Origin: Paenibacillus guangzhouensis
GTDB taxonomy: Bacteria > Bacillota > Bacilli > Paenibacillales > Paenibacillaceae
DNA length: 64,000 bases
Assembly: GCF_009363075.1 (NCBI RefSeq)
Contig: NZ_CP045293.1
Coordinates: 1,798,001 to 1,862,000, forward strand
Direction of reading: 5' to 3'
This document shows positions 16,017 to 25,354 of the stretch, piece after piece. The notes under the pieces were generated by a model. That model had not been told where the DNA came from. It worked only from the letters and a program-made list of their open reading frames with translations, and did no database searches. A program made the position numbers and the translations under genes. The number at the start of each line of letters is the position of its first letter. Within the stretch, counting starts at the first letter, position 1.

Positions 16017-16610
16017 AGATTAATCTCAAATCCTGCTTTAAAGTTAAAAATGGACAAGCGTATTTCTAAGTTTTTGATCGAGGAATATGTCATTCACCTG
16101 AAGATCTCTTGCCAATCCCTGAGGGAAGGGCACTTCTGGAGTTTCTCTACAGTACCGGCTACCGGGTAGGGGAAGTGGAGAAGTTAAACATTGATGACCT
16201 GAACTGGGAGAACAGCTCCGCTATTGTAAATGGCAAAGGTTCAAAACAGAGAGAAGTTTATTTTACTACTGAGTGTAAAGTGTGGTTGAAGAAATATCTC
16301 GAGAGCCGTGAAGATACTTGTAAAGCCTTATTTGTAACCGATATACATCCAACAAGGCGAATGTCTATCCCGACGATCAGGTGGGCATTAAAACAACTTG
16401 CAGGTCGGGGAAAGGTCGAAGTAAATGTATATCCTTATCGCTTTCGTCATACCTATGCGTGTCAACTCCTTGATAACGGAACACCATTAGATTTCATTCA
16501 AGGCATGTTGGGGCATGAAAAAGCATCAACTACTTAAATTTATGCCCAGCTGCGTGGGAACGCCGTCGAGAACTCTACCGTCGGTTTTTTTGTCTTAATA
16601 ATACGAGATG
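16017..16610 (+). pseudogene. Truncated tandem copy of the tyrosine recombinase
   Basis: Nearly identical DNA to the preceding gene from codon ~87 onward, starting at ATTAATCTCAAATCCTGC. Lesions are a nine-base deletion near 16048, a one-base deletion near 16125 in GGGAAGGGC, a CAA-to-TAA stop at 16536 just before the Ile-Tyr of the active site, and another one-base loss near the end. Both copies are followed by TAATATTACGAGAT or TAATAATACGAGAT, so the duplication included downstream DNA. The best remaining ORF is 16109-16537. Confidence 0.88.
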
Positions 16611-16755
16611 AAATGCTCCTAAGATTTTTTGATTCTCTCCTAAAACGATAATGCATCAGAAAGTGAGTCAAATCCTCAAACGCAGTGGATGGATTCACTA
16701 CATCGTTAACCCTCTCGTAGTAAAACATCGAGAGTTACATGAACGAAGGAGCCAG

Positions 16756-17258
16756 TTAATCAACCAATTCTGCTAGTACCTGGTATTTTTCAGTAGTTTC
16801 GATACTTCTCAATGCAAGCTGCTCTTTTGTCTTCACTAAATTGCTTTTTCTCTGATGCTCCAAACCAAAGGAATGCCTTAATTGTCTTGTAGTTAGTTGA
16901 GGTGCACCATATTTCTCAGCATACTTTTTAACCATCACCTGTATCGCTCTTTTGGTCATCCTTTTACCGATCTTTTGACCATTCGAAACGGCTAAAAATA
17001 ATGCCTTTTCATCGATATTTGGTTCGAGTTTAAATTTCGTAGTTCAAGATATTTGATTAGGTCAGCTCTAGTTGAATCACTGAACAATACTGTATGATAA
17101 CTCTTTTGTCCTGACCATTGTCGTGAGATTTCGATATGTTTATCCTTAATGGAGAGATTTTCGACGTTAAGATTTACAATATCACTTACAAGTAAACCTG
17201 ATTTCAGCAAAAGACTAACAATACAAATGTCTCTTTGTCCATTTCGTTCATAGAGCAA
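16756..17258 (-). pseudogene. Second tyrosine recombinase, decayed C-terminal half
   Basis: Two minus-strand pieces join by a frameshift near 17000. The first reads IVSLLLKSGLLVSDIVNLNV, where the catalytic Arg normally found after SGL has become Leu. The second reads TTRQLRHSFGLEHQRKSN and ends IETTEKYQVLAEL with a Tyr. The Arg of the HxxR box is kept (RQLRH), but its His is Thr. The N-terminus is missing at the 17260 junction. It belongs to a different subfamily from the 15156 gene and should be inactive. Confidence 0.75.
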
Positions 17259-17261
17259 TTA

Positions 17262-18163
17262 AGTAGCCCGTTCACATGTAAATGTGGTTATGTACTAGCA
17301 GATTTTTCAAAAACAAGATGGAGTGAGTGGGGAAGATTACAGAAAATCACTGATCCATTCGTATTAAAATGGATAACAAATAGAAGAGAGCAACTTAATG
17401 GAAAATGGATTTTTTTGCCTCAGTTCGGAAGTATAGAATTGATGACAGGCTCCCAGTTAAAAACAAACTTGATGCATAATAAACGGAGCTCATTTGATGA
17501 GAACAAATCCTCGATACTCAAACTAATTTACTATGATAATAAAGCAACATTTCTATCGGTTGATCGATACATCAGGAAAAAAATATTGAAAAATCACAGT
17601 CATTGCATCAACAATTTTGGGAGTTACGCATTAATTATGAACACGAATTTCCAAAAATATGTCCATACGCTTTCGCATATGTCTTTTGGAGACAATCGTT
17701 ACTTTTAAGTGCTCATTTTTATCAACGAAATACACGGGGAGATGATGTTGAAGAACCACGAAGAATTGGCATCATTTTTCAGGTAGCGACCAAACTTATA
17801 GATGAGGAACTCCTATATTTTTATAGGGAATTTCAACGCCTTCAACCAACAATAAATACTCAGTGGGCTATGCAAGAGATGACACCATCATGGAACCTAA
17901 TACAAAAAATAAAACATTCTAGTTTCCACAATTTTTCATTTAAAGTCAATCTTACAGAAAGAGATAAAGGTTCGATTGAATACTATCAACTTAGAGATGA
18001 ACCACAAAACAAAATATCTGAATACGATTGCCCAAATTGTACGATCAGTAGTAGAAGAAATATAAATCGCATGAAATCATTTACTCCAATGACAATGGCA
18101 ATGAGAGTCTTTGACAACCCGTGTGATGAAGACATATGTACAAAATACGGGTTTTGTGAATAA
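17262..18163 (+). pseudogene. Broken gene with a CxCG zinc motif, possibly TnsD/TniQ-like
   Basis: Frame one (to 17708) starts abruptly within SSPFTCKCGYVLADFSKTRW and continues SEWGRLQKITDPFVLKWI and FLSVDRYIRKKILKNHSH. Frame two (17603-18163) carries on with QQFWELRINYEHEFPKICPY and ends with NPCDEDICTKYGFCE. A one-base slip near 17600 explains the change. FTCKCG followed by an aromatic/basic stretch recalls the zinc-binding part of TnsD-type transposition proteins, but I am not sure. The 5' end is cut at the same point as the divergent recombinase fragment. Confidence 0.45.
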
Positions 18164-18267
18164 GTAGTATATATTAAATAGTTATTCAATATGTAAGAAC
18201 TGCGTTTAATGGTTCGCTTCTTAATTTGTTCTGTCTCTGTGTAATACGCAACCACCTCAAAATGATT

Positions 18268-18353
18268 CAGCCTGTTTAACGCGGCTGCCGATCTATGTCG
18301 GCAGCCGCGTTTAAGTTATTGATTCAACTACTATCGTGTCCCGTTAGTTTAAA
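18268..18353 (-). repeat. Cassette repeat copy R15, reversed
   Basis: Read on the minus strand: TTTAAACTAACGGGACACGA, then the hairpin ACGCGGCTGCCG with CGGCAGCCGCGT at 18277-18311. The right box is not seen. It is oriented with the minus-strand genes to its right, as every plus copy is with plus genes. Confidence 0.88.
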
Positions 18354-18481
18354 GAACGGGTCGTTCCATCTTTTTCAAGAACAATTTCCACATTGCACCA
18401 TTTAACGCCTTGGCTTGATTTACATTCATTCTCAGTTATTTTCCCTTTCCTAAATCCGACACGCTGTCACTAACGGTAAGT
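18354..18481 (-). pseudogene. 3' remnant of a cassette gene
   Basis: On the minus strand, after the oxidoreductase stop, one frame stays open for about 40 codons (SVSDLGKGKITENECKSSQ, then VKWCNVEIVLEKDGTTRSLN). It stops with a TAA that is part of TTTAAACTAACGGG, the left box of R15. There is no start or ribosome site, so it reads as the tail of a lost gene whose stop overlapped the repeat in the usual way. Confidence 0.5.
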
Positions 18482-19387
18482 TTATCTCACAGTTACGACG
18501 ACATTCCCCTTCTTATGTTTTTCTTCGACATAGCGATGGGCATCGGGAATTTGTTCCAAGGAATAGCGTCTATCGATGACTGGTTTAATTTTACCGGCCT
18601 CAAGCAGCTCTTGAAGGAAGATGAGGTTTTCAACGCGAGGCTTTTGTGACATATGCACACTCACATATTTTCCGTTCGTACGAAGTGCTTTTTTGAATGT
18701 CGATTTATTGATTTTCGATATCTGTTTCCCAACGGCATCAAAGATTATATCATAGCTTTCCCCAAGCGCCGTGAAATCCTGTTTCGTATAATCAATGACC
18801 CGATCGGCTCCTAAAGATCTCACCATCTCAAGATTGGCGGTACTGCATACCCCTGTTACATCTGCCCCGTAATATTTGGCAATCTGTATCGCATAGGTAC
18901 CCACACTTCCAGAGGCTCCATAAATAAGAATCTTCATTCCGCTCGTGATATTCCCCTTCCTAAGAAAATTCAACGCGGTTATTCCCCCGATGGGAACAGC
19001 GGCAGCCTCTTCATAGCTCACATTGACCGGTTTGATGACCACCAATCCATCATCAGGCAAACATTTGTACTCGGCATAAGCGCCGAAGCCAAAACCACAA
19101 GATGCAAATACTTGATCACCGATCTTAAATCGTGTTACATCTTTGCCTGCGGCTTCTACTTCCCCAGCTAACTCAAACCCCAATATCGTTACTTTTCGGG
19201 GCCTTAAGAGACCATTGTACAGTCTTGCAAGGAATGGGTCGGCCTTTCGCATGCGCCAGTCCCCCGCTGTTACCGTTGTCGCATATACTCTGATCAGTAT
19301 TTCATTATCCTTGGTAGTAGGTTTTTCTACCTCCTTCAGATGAAGAACATCGGGCGATCCGTATTGGGCATATACAATTGCTCTCAT
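18482..19387 (-). CDS. NAD(P)-dependent medium-chain oxidoreductase (quinone oxidoreductase type)
   Basis: 301 aa. GroES-like N-terminus [20 protein letters not shown], then [15 protein letters not shown], and a Rossmann domain with [20 protein letters not shown], a GxGxxG-type nucleotide loop. No catalytic zinc ligands are evident, which fits the zeta-crystallin/quinone oxidoreductase group. It should reduce quinones or enones with NADPH. It overlaps the DUF4386 gene by four bases (ATGA), so the two are translationally coupled and co-transcribed with the XRE regulator upstream. Confidence 0.88.
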   Translation of the reverse strand: MRAIVYAQYGSPDVLHLKEVEKPTTKDNEILIRVYATTVTAGDWRMRKADPFLARLYNGLLRPRKVTILGFELAGEVEAAGKDVTRFKIGDQVFASCGFGFGAYAEYKCLPDDGLVVIKPVNVSYEEAAAVPIGGITALNFLRKGNITSGMKILIYGASGSVGTYAIQIAKYYGADVTGVCSTANLEMVRSLGADRVIDYTKQDFTALGESYDIIFDAVGKQISKINKSTFKKALRTNGKYVSVHMSQKPRVENLIFLQELLEAGKIKPVIDRRYSLEQIPDAHRYVEEKHKKGNVVVTVR

Positions 19388-20112
19388 CCTTGCCCCTCCT
19401 TGATTCCATTCAAGTGTTTGCTTGAATAGACTGCAGATTCATTAAACCCTTTCGCGATGAGCCACACCGCAAGGGTCATTTCATTAGCGAATATCGGAAG
19501 CGCCAAGATCGCCCCCCAAGCAGAGACTTGCTCAATGACCCCGAACATTTCTAATAAGGCTGCAAGAAAGATCAATGCTGACCCTGTTAAACCCAATATG
19601 GGGATGAACCTGGGTACAATCTTTGACTTATAAAAGATATAACTATACATCACCGTATTAATCCCTAGAAAAAAATTGGGTCCAAGTAAAAATGTATAGT
19701 CATGCACGGCTTTTAGCAACGTACCCGAAACCTGATAGGACGCGATATCCGGGGCCCCCGCTGCTACATAGTCCCTGCTTAAGGCCAACAGGGACAGTAC
19801 GCTGATGACCCCTACCGTAATAACAATGGCCTCCAAAAACCGGAAACAAACATGCCAAAGAGCAATCGTTTTATTAAATTTCTGTAAAAAAGGAAACATG
19901 GTGGTTGCAGTGCCTACCGCCGAAATGACAAGTATCAATTCCATAACCGCACCAAGCACTACCTCGTTAGCGTGCGCGGAACCTTGAATCAGGTAATCGG
20001 GATCATTTAGGATTGGTTTATATAAGATAAGCCCTCCTATGATTGATGTAACGGCTGCAAGGATAAACAGAACACCTACAATTTTTGATGCTGTCTTCGT
20101 TGAGAAATCCAT
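19384..20112 (-). CDS. DUF4386 family membrane protein
   Basis: 242 aa. Start ATG at 20112 after AGAGGAGAG; the longer frame to 20229 runs back into the XRE gene and has no ribosome site. About six or seven transmembrane helices follow ([20 protein letters not shown], then [15 protein letters not shown]). [20 protein letters not shown] and [16 protein letters not shown] are the recurring blocks of DUF4386. Function is unknown; such genes often sit next to oxidoreductase and regulator genes in Bacillales. It is coupled by overlap to the downstream oxidoreductase. Confidence 0.82.
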   Translation of the reverse strand: MDFSTKTASKIVGVLFILAAVTSIIGGLILYKPILNDPDYLIQGSAHANEVVLGAVMELILVISAVGTATTMFPFLQKFNKTIALWHVCFRFLEAIVITVGVISVLSLLALSRDYVAAGAPDIASYQVSGTLLKAVHDYTFLLGPNFFLGINTVMYSYIFYKSKIVPRFIPILGLTGSALIFLAALLEMFGVIEQVSAWGAILALPIFANEMTLAVWLIAKGFNESAVYSSKHLNGIKEGQG

Positions 20113-20116
20113 TTCA

Positions 20117-20344
20117 TCATCTCTCCTCTGAGTTTTCACCGTAAAAGAATACCTCTTCCAACGGTAATTTAAAGGCATGAGAAATTCGAAAAGCCAGTTC
20201 CAGGGACGGGGAGTAATTCCCCTTTTCAAGGGCCACGATTGTCTGTCTGGTTACACCTACCTTGTCAGCCAGCTGCTGCTGGGTCATTTCATTATGGTCA
20301 AAGCGTAATTTGCGGATATAATTGCCGACAAGATTTTTACCCAT
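20117..20344 (-). CDS. XRE-family transcriptional regulator, short
   Basis: 75 aa. The helix-turn-helix QQLADKVGVTRQTIVALEKG is followed by YSPSLELAFRISHAFKLPLEEVFFY, the pattern of short Cro/CI-like repressors of the YozG/YgzD type. There is no extra domain. It sits between a membrane protein gene and the DUF4386 gene with 1- and 4-base gaps, so it is probably the regulator of this four-gene operon. Confidence 0.88.
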   Translation of the reverse strand: MGKNLVGNYIRKLRFDHNEMTQQQLADKVGVTRQTIVALEKGNYSPSLELAFRISHAFKLPLEEVFFYGENSEER

Positions 20345-20345
20345 C

Positions 20346-20792
20346 TTAGACTCCTTTCTTGTAGTGATATAGTCTCGTTAGGGATCCTGTTACGTCAGAT
20401 AGGAATCCGGAGACGATTAGGATGATGAACATCACTTTCAAGGGCTGATTGAAGTTCAAAGACCCCATGGCAAGAAGAAAACCAAGTATAAACACGAAAA
20501 AAGAATTGCGGAAAGCTTTCAAGTCAATAAGCTTATCAAGTTCATCCGCGAATGAAGGTTCCTTTTCACCTGTCGTCATTCGAAAGAAGATATTAAAAAT
20601 AATGCTGATCACGATATGCGCTGCAATGGAGACCAATGTCAAAACGAGGACGAAGGACCCCCAGTAATGGAAGATTTCCTTTGAATCCATTACCCCTTCA
20701 GGATACTGCGGATACCTATACAAGCAATAAGCTGCAAAAATGAGTATGGAACTGATTAACGATACGATGCTCTTCTTTTCTTGATAAGTCAT
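20346..20792 (-). CDS. Four-helix membrane protein paired with an XRE regulator
   Basis: 148 aa. ATG at 20792 follows GGCGGTG; an ATG 18 bases earlier lacks a site. Four hydrophobic helices are visible (SIVSLISSILIFAAYCLY, FVLVLTLVSIAAHIVISII, FFVFILGFLLAMGSL and VMFIILIVSGFLSDVTGSL). Proteins of this look are often encoded directly before a short XRE regulator in Firmicutes, as here (1-base gap). No enzymatic motif is visible. It is the first gene of the minus-strand block bounded by R15 and R16. Confidence 0.7.
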   Translation of the reverse strand: MTYQEKKSIVSLISSILIFAAYCLYRYPQYPEGVMDSKEIFHYWGSFVLVLTLVSIAAHIVISIIFNIFFRMTTGEKEPSFADELDKLIDLKAFRNSFFVFILGFLLAMGSLNFNQPLKVMFIILIVSGFLSDVTGSLTRLYHYKKGV

Positions 20793-21209
20793 ATACGACA
20801 CCGCCTTCATAAATGTAAATCATACTAAACATAATGTATACCAAACTTTACACAAAGTCAACTTGGTTATACAAAAAAACCGAATCACATAGGTCGTGAT
20901 TCGGCTAGGGCGATTACTTGCCGTTATGTATGATAAGGTTCACCGTATATGATCTTAAACTTCCTGCCCGTTAGATTTTCCTTTCATTTCTTTCATTAGT
21001 TTCTTTTAATCCATAATAAATTAGATGTTCACTGATATTAGATCTTTCAGTTTTTGTCTTGTATTGTTATATAATTACATTTATTTCAAAGTTTATTTCG
21101 AATGACCAAGCCTTCTTAAAATAGCCGAATAACCAGCCTAATAACCCAGCCAAGGTCAGAGCTACTTACATAGCATAACGTGTACTCAAAAAACTTGGGA
21201 GGTGTGAAT
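20793..21209. other. Intergenic region with right box R16 and a terminator
   Basis: No ORF. A hairpin at 20879-20906 (CCGAATCAC with GTGATTCGG) followed on the minus strand by TTTTTTT is a terminator for leftward transcription. On the minus strand, CTAACGGGCAGGAAGTTTAA at 20955-20974 matches the right box of the cassette repeat, in the orientation expected for the genes to its left. The rest is AT-rich. A promoter for the YjcZ-like gene must lie near 21100-21190. Confidence 0.55.
20954..20974 (-). repeat. Cassette repeat R16, right box only, reversed
   Basis: CTAACGGGCAGGAAGTTTAA on the minus strand. Together with R15 it encloses the four minus-strand genes, giving one multi-gene cassette-like block. 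A single 17-20 base match is weaker evidence than the full copies. Confidence 0.6.
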
Positions 21210-21326
21210 ATGTCCGGTTTTGTTGGTGGTGCATTTACAAGTACAGGTACGATCCTCGTACTGTTTATTTTGTTAGTAATCATCGCTTGCAGTTGTATGC
21301 GTGGTTTCGGTGGATTCGGTTACTAA
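21210..21326 (+). CDS. YjcZ-family small sporulation protein
   Basis: 38 aa, too short for usual gene calls. ATG at 21210 after GGGAGGTG. It reads MSGFVGGAFTSTGTILVLF, then ILLVIIACSCMRGFGGFGY. A Gly-rich start, a hydrophobic helix, two Cys and a Gly/Phe/Tyr tail are the signature of YjcZ-type proteins, which in Bacillus are made during sporulation. A hairpin (GCCTCGGA with TCCGAGGC) at 21344-21365 follows. A convergent relative is at 21386-21487. Confidence 0.8.
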   Translation: MSGFVGGAFTSTGTILVLFILLVIIACSCMRGFGGFGY

Positions 21327-21385
21327 TCGTGTGATCGTAAAGCCTCGGATATTTCCGAGGCTCTGAATACTTACATTCTCGGATG

Positions 21386-21487
21386 TTACACAAACACGCG
21401 GCTAACGATTACCAATAATATGAATAGCACTAATATCGTTCCTGTGCTAGTAAATAGACCACCATTTCTTAATTCATCTGTTCCCAT
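21386..21487 (-). CDS. Very small membrane protein related to the YjcZ-like neighbour
   Basis: 33 aa. ATG at 21487 after GGTGAGG. It reads MGTDELRNGGLFTSTGTILV, then LFILLVIVSRVFV. The block FTSTGTILVLFILLVI is identical to the convergent 38-aa protein at 21210, so the two are paralogs, but this one lacks the Cys and Gly-rich tail. One membrane helix. It may be a second sporulation peptide or a decayed copy. Confidence 0.6.
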   Translation of the reverse strand: MGTDELRNGGLFTSTGTILVLFILLVIVSRVFV

Positions 21488-21735
21488 CTTACCTCACCCT
21501 CTCTGTGGAGAATTACTGGTACAAGGTATTGTATGAGTGGTCATTTCAGATTGTTTGGGGCAACGCATAGTAAACTCGTAAAAATATGAACTTGTGTTAC
21601 TTTCCTAGAATTGAAGTATTTTCAGAAGACGGAATGACTAGTCAATGGCATCCGTCTTCTTTTATACAGGCGTGTTTTTGTACATAAAATCTCGTACTCT
21701 TATTCCGAATCGTAGACTTCATCAGCATGACTCTG

Positions 21736-22875
21736 TTATTTTTCAACTTCAGCATTGAGAATCTGAATATTAAAATGAGGTTTAATCGATACTTGCGGAT
21801 AATCTTTGCGCCAGTCCAAGGATCTCCATAGCTTGGGATGAAATGAGATCAGCTGCTTATGAATACCTAGAACGTCGCAATTCGCTTGCTGCAGTATTTT
21901 AAATGTCCTAACGGATATTTCTTCTAGATGGCGACTAAGCGACTGTTCCATTCGATTAATGTGATCCGGTTTAAGGGGTAGTAAGCCTTGACCAACATCG
22001 AACACATTAATCGCCAATTTTACATTAATGTGTATTATTGGTATCCTATTCCGTTCGGACTGAACGATGATTTTCGAATCAGCTCTTTTAACTACATATG
22101 CATACTCACGCCCATGATAACTACCCGTAATCGGTTCCCGCCCTAATTCGCTTTCCGTCAGATTACCGGTATAGCTGTTCCTCCCTCCATGTGTCTCCAA
22201 TAGGAACATAAATGTTCGTACTTGCTCAACGTTAAGTTTTGTATTTGTGCTCATCCCTTGACGAAATAATAATGCACCGCTCATTTCTAATTTTTCATCC
22301 TTATTCACTACCAATGGCAGCATTGTATCTTCAAATGGTTCATTCCCAGATAAAATAAAATGCATCATCGAAACGTTAGACATGACTCCGTTCGTTTCCA
22401 ATGACATAACAAAATCATTCAGCTGGTCCGTAAACCCACTCTTCGTGCCGGATATGTTTTTAAGTAGGTGAGATACGGAGCCTTCAACCAACACAACAGG
22501 CGTATTAATTGATGAATAAGGGGCATGCAACAGGAAGGCAAGCTTTTGTGTAGGGACATGGGAAGCAAACTTCTCACTCATTAGATAAACCCTCGTGCTA
22601 ATCCCTAGGAAAGGGCCACGGCTATGGTATACGCCTTGACCAACGGCTTCGACCACACTCGCTCCTTTGAGCTCCGTCGTTTCTGATATCGGCTCTCCTT
22701 GTCCTTGCCCTGTTTTCATAAGTCTGGTAACAACAAAATCGACCATGACGTTCTTATTGCCTTCGTCCAGATCCAGACCGACGATGTCTAACAGATGAAT
22801 GTCACGAAGCGGTAATTGATCCCAACATCCGGTTAACAGCAATAATAAACACAATCCGAGCGTAATTTTCTTCAT
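21736..22875 (-). CDS. Spore germination receptor subunit C (Ger(x)C lipoprotein)
   Basis: 379 aa. Lipoprotein signal MKKITLGLCLLLLLTGCWDQ with lipobox LLTGC. HLLDIVGLDLDEGNKNVMVD and KLAFLLHAPYSSINTPVVLV fit the Ger(x)C family. It anchors to the outer face of the spore inner membrane and works with the A and B subunits to sense germinants. It is the last gene of the operon and overlaps the B gene by four bases. Expression in the forespore (sigma-G) is expected from family knowledge, not seen here. Confidence 0.92.
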   Translation of the reverse strand: MKKITLGLCLLLLLTGCWDQLPLRDIHLLDIVGLDLDEGNKNVMVDFVVTRLMKTGQGQGEPISETTELKGASVVEAVGQGVYHSRGPFLGISTRVYLMSEKFASHVPTQKLAFLLHAPYSSINTPVVLVEGSVSHLLKNISGTKSGFTDQLNDFVMSLETNGVMSNVSMMHFILSGNEPFEDTMLPLVVNKDEKLEMSGALLFRQGMSTNTKLNVEQVRTFMFLLETHGGRNSYTGNLTESELGREPITGSYHGREYAYVVKRADSKIIVQSERNRIPIIHINVKLAINVFDVGQGLLPLKPDHINRMEQSLSRHLEEISVRTFKILQQANCDVLGIHKQLISFHPKLWRSLDWRKDYPQVSIKPHFNIQILNAEVEK

Positions 22876-23978
22876 CCTGCTTCCCTCTTCCCTCGCGCCA
22901 TCGCTACCAATAACAGAATCGTCGGTACGATGGCAATGATGATGATGGAAGCCGTGTTATGGAAACTCGCGAATTGGAAAATCCATTGGCGATCTGAACC
23001 CAGTACCCCTACAGCAAAGCAAATGGCAGCCAATATCCAGATGAGCACAGGATGGTTGCGAATCTCCTTCCCTCCGGTAAATGCCAAATAACGTGCTGCT
23101 AAAAATAAATAAACAAAGACCGTTACGATCGTCACGGAGAGCCAAATGGTCATAAAAAGGATATCGATACTCTGCACAACAGGCCAATGAAATTGACGAA
23201 GGATATATAGCATCGGTTCAGGAATGGAATTTAACTGGTTCTCGCTAAAGTTGTACAACACGATAATGGAAATCATGACGTAAAAAAAGGTCGTGAATCC
23301 GTTAGCAAGCGACATCGTAATCAGAATATCTCTTTTTCTCTTGCATTTGACGAATGGAAAAACATAAAGAAGAAGCTCATATCCTGCATAAGCCCAGAAC
23401 GCTGGAAGCGTATCCTTCAAGATTGCTGTTATCCCATGCGTGCCAATCGGCAGCAAATGACGCAAGTCCCCTTTTCCCATGCCGCTAATGAACACGAAAA
23501 TAAAACAAATGAAAAACATAAACATGATCGTTTGTGTGACAGCAGTCAAAGATTGTAGCGATGATGAAGCGATATAAGCGGCTACAATCACCGTTACACC
23601 GATGATGACGAACCAAGGGGTGGTTATGAGTACCCACCGGTTGATAACATCCGAATAAGAGACAACGACCAGAAGACTAGATTCTACGCAGTACACGGCG
23701 AACAAAACATTGATAAGCAATCCTAACGGCCTTCCTGTAATTGCATAAATATATTCAGGCAACGGGCGATCCGCAAATCGCTTCCCTAGTCTATAGATGA
23801 TCAGGATGATTACTTGTGCAATCACACCCCCGAGTAATACGGATATCCATGCATCATACCCCGACTCACGCGATTCCTCGTATGGCATAGTCAAGACACG
23901 AACGCCAACTTGCGATAATGCCACGAGACAAAAAAGCTGAATTAGTGATATCTCTTTCAAACGAATCATTTCGTCCAC
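22872..23978 (-). CDS. Spore germination receptor subunit B (permease-like)
   Basis: 368 aa, about ten transmembrane helices, APC-superfamily-like endospore permease. It opens with LKEISLIQLFCLVALSQVGV; PYEESRESGYDAWISVLLGG and LPAFWAYAGYELLLYVFPFV are typical GerB blocks. It probably binds or gates the germinant. It overlaps the A gene by 13 bases and the C gene by 4, giving tight coupling. Confidence 0.92.
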   Translation of the reverse strand: MDEMIRLKEISLIQLFCLVALSQVGVRVLTMPYEESRESGYDAWISVLLGGVIAQVIILIIYRLGKRFADRPLPEYIYAITGRPLGLLINVLFAVYCVESSLLVVVSYSDVINRWVLITTPWFVIIGVTVIVAAYIASSSLQSLTAVTQTIMFMFFICFIFVFISGMGKGDLRHLLPIGTHGITAILKDTLPAFWAYAGYELLLYVFPFVKCKRKRDILITMSLANGFTTFFYVMISIIVLYNFSENQLNSIPEPMLYILRQFHWPVVQSIDILFMTIWLSVTIVTVFVYLFLAARYLAFTGGKEIRNHPVLIWILAAICFAVGVLGSDRQWIFQFASFHNTASIIIIAIVPTILLLVAMARGKREAG

Positions 23979-25354
23979 CCTTTTGAAGATCGAGTTCTTT
24001 TCTTGTTCTCCTTCGGACGATTTTTCAAGCTCCTGATAGGTCCTCTGAAGAGGGTATCTTTGATGGTCTCAATGTTCTTCCAAGCGTAAAAATACGGAAT
24101 GCCAAGCGTATGAATTCGTGCTAAATGTGTTAGTACGACGAGAAACGAAAACTCTAAGCCGATTAATCCGAAAATAGCAGCCATGAGGATAATCGGGTAT
24201 GTCAATATCCGTGCTGCGCTGCTCATCTCGTAGGAAGGAATGATAAATGAAGCGATGGCTGTAAACGACACGACGATGACCATCATATTTGAGATGAGAT
24301 TGGACTGAACGACAACTGTACCAATAACGATACCGCCGACGATCCCGATGGCATGACCGATTGAGCTTGGAAGGCGCACGGTTGCCTCGCGCAAAATTTC
24401 AAGCGTTAGTAACATCACGATGGCTTCAAGGACAGGCGGCATGGCGATATATTGCATGGAGCTCTGCAAAGTTAGGGCGATACCGAAGGGCAGAACGCGG
24501 GGATCAAAAGTAACAAGTGCCACATAGGCACCGGGTAAGCTAATCGCGAATATAAAGCATGCAATCCGAAGAAATCGAACGGTGCTACCGATCAGCCAGC
24601 CAATTTGATAATCATCCGGACTTTGGAAAAATGCCCAGAACGATACCGGAACAATCATACAATCCGGTGAACCGTCCGTTAAAATTGCGATTTTGCCGTC
24701 AACGAGGTAAGATCTTACCCGATCCGGTCTTTCGGTGACAAGGATTTGTGGAAACAATGAAAATTTGTGATCTTGAATCAGTTCCATAAGAAAACCAGGT
24801 GCTTCGACATAATCAAGCTCAATTCGCTCAATTCTTTGCTCCATTTCTTCCAGGACATCTTCGTTAGCAAGGGAACGCAAGTAAAGCATGGCAATCTTCG
24901 TATTGGATTTCTCTCCGGCATAATAATATTTCACAACAAGATCGGGTGTAGCGATTAACTTCCGTAACAAATTCAGATTCGTACTCAGATTCTCAATAAG
25001 TGCTTCATTTGATCCACGTAATACTCTTTCATTGACCGGAATATTGATGGAACGTTCTTTTTTTAGCTCAGTTCCTAGTAGATAAAGTGTTGCTTCTCCT
25101 TCCTTTTGAACCACCGTTTTCCCTGTGATCAGCGCCTGAAGAGCTTCTGAGAGAAGATCCGTTTCAATGTAGTCCAGGACAGATACGGCTTCTCGAACGG
25201 AGTCGTTCGGATGATGCAGCAACGGCTGGATGATATGGTCTTGCACAACGCCATATTCGATCATTGTATCGAAATAAAAGAGACGATAACAAAGGTGACC
25301 AGCCTCAACATCGCTTGATTTAAAGTCCGAGCTATTGGAAAACAGTTCTCTCAT
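23966..25354 (-). CDS. Spore germination receptor subunit A
   Basis: 462 aa from ATG at 25354. N-terminal soluble domain to about residue 240 (CYRLFYFDTMIEYGVVQDHI, then VTERPDRVRSYLVDGKIAIL) and about five C-terminal membrane helices. FFQSPDDYQIGWLIGSTVRF and QSSMQYIAMPPVLEAIVMLL are GerA-family hallmarks. The ATG has no ribosome site. GAGGAG at 25403-25408 lies six bases before an in-frame ATT at 25396, so the true start may be ATT (476 aa). First gene of an A-B-C operon. Confidence 0.9.
   Translation of the reverse strand: MRELFSNSSDFKSSDVEAGHLCYRLFYFDTMIEYGVVQDHIIQPLLHHPNDSVREAVSVLDYIETDLLSEALQALITGKTVVQKEGEATLYLLGTELKKERSINIPVNERVLRGSNEALIENLSTNLNLLRKLIATPDLVVKYYYAGEKSNTKIAMLYLRSLANEDVLEEMEQRIERIELDYVEAPGFLMELIQDHKFSLFPQILVTERPDRVRSYLVDGKIAILTDGSPDCMIVPVSFWAFFQSPDDYQIGWLIGSTVRFLRIACFIFAISLPGAYVALVTFDPRVLPFGIALTLQSSMQYIAMPPVLEAIVMLLTLEILREATVRLPSSIGHAIGIVGGIVIGTVVVQSNLISNMMVIVVSFTAIASFIIPSYEMSSAARILTYPIILMAAIFGLIGLEFSFLVVLTHLARIHTLGIPYFYAWKNIETIKDTLFRGPIRSLKNRPKENKKRTRSSKGWTK

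Noticed and set aside
16540-16728. 62-aa minus-strand ORF
   Set aside because: It lies opposite the end of the duplicated recombinase and in AT-rich DNA, with no ribosome site or homology.
18462-18480. Plus-strand right-box-like CACTAACGGTAAGTTTAT
   Set aside because: It has several mismatches and the wrong orientation relative to R15 and the gene; possibly chance.
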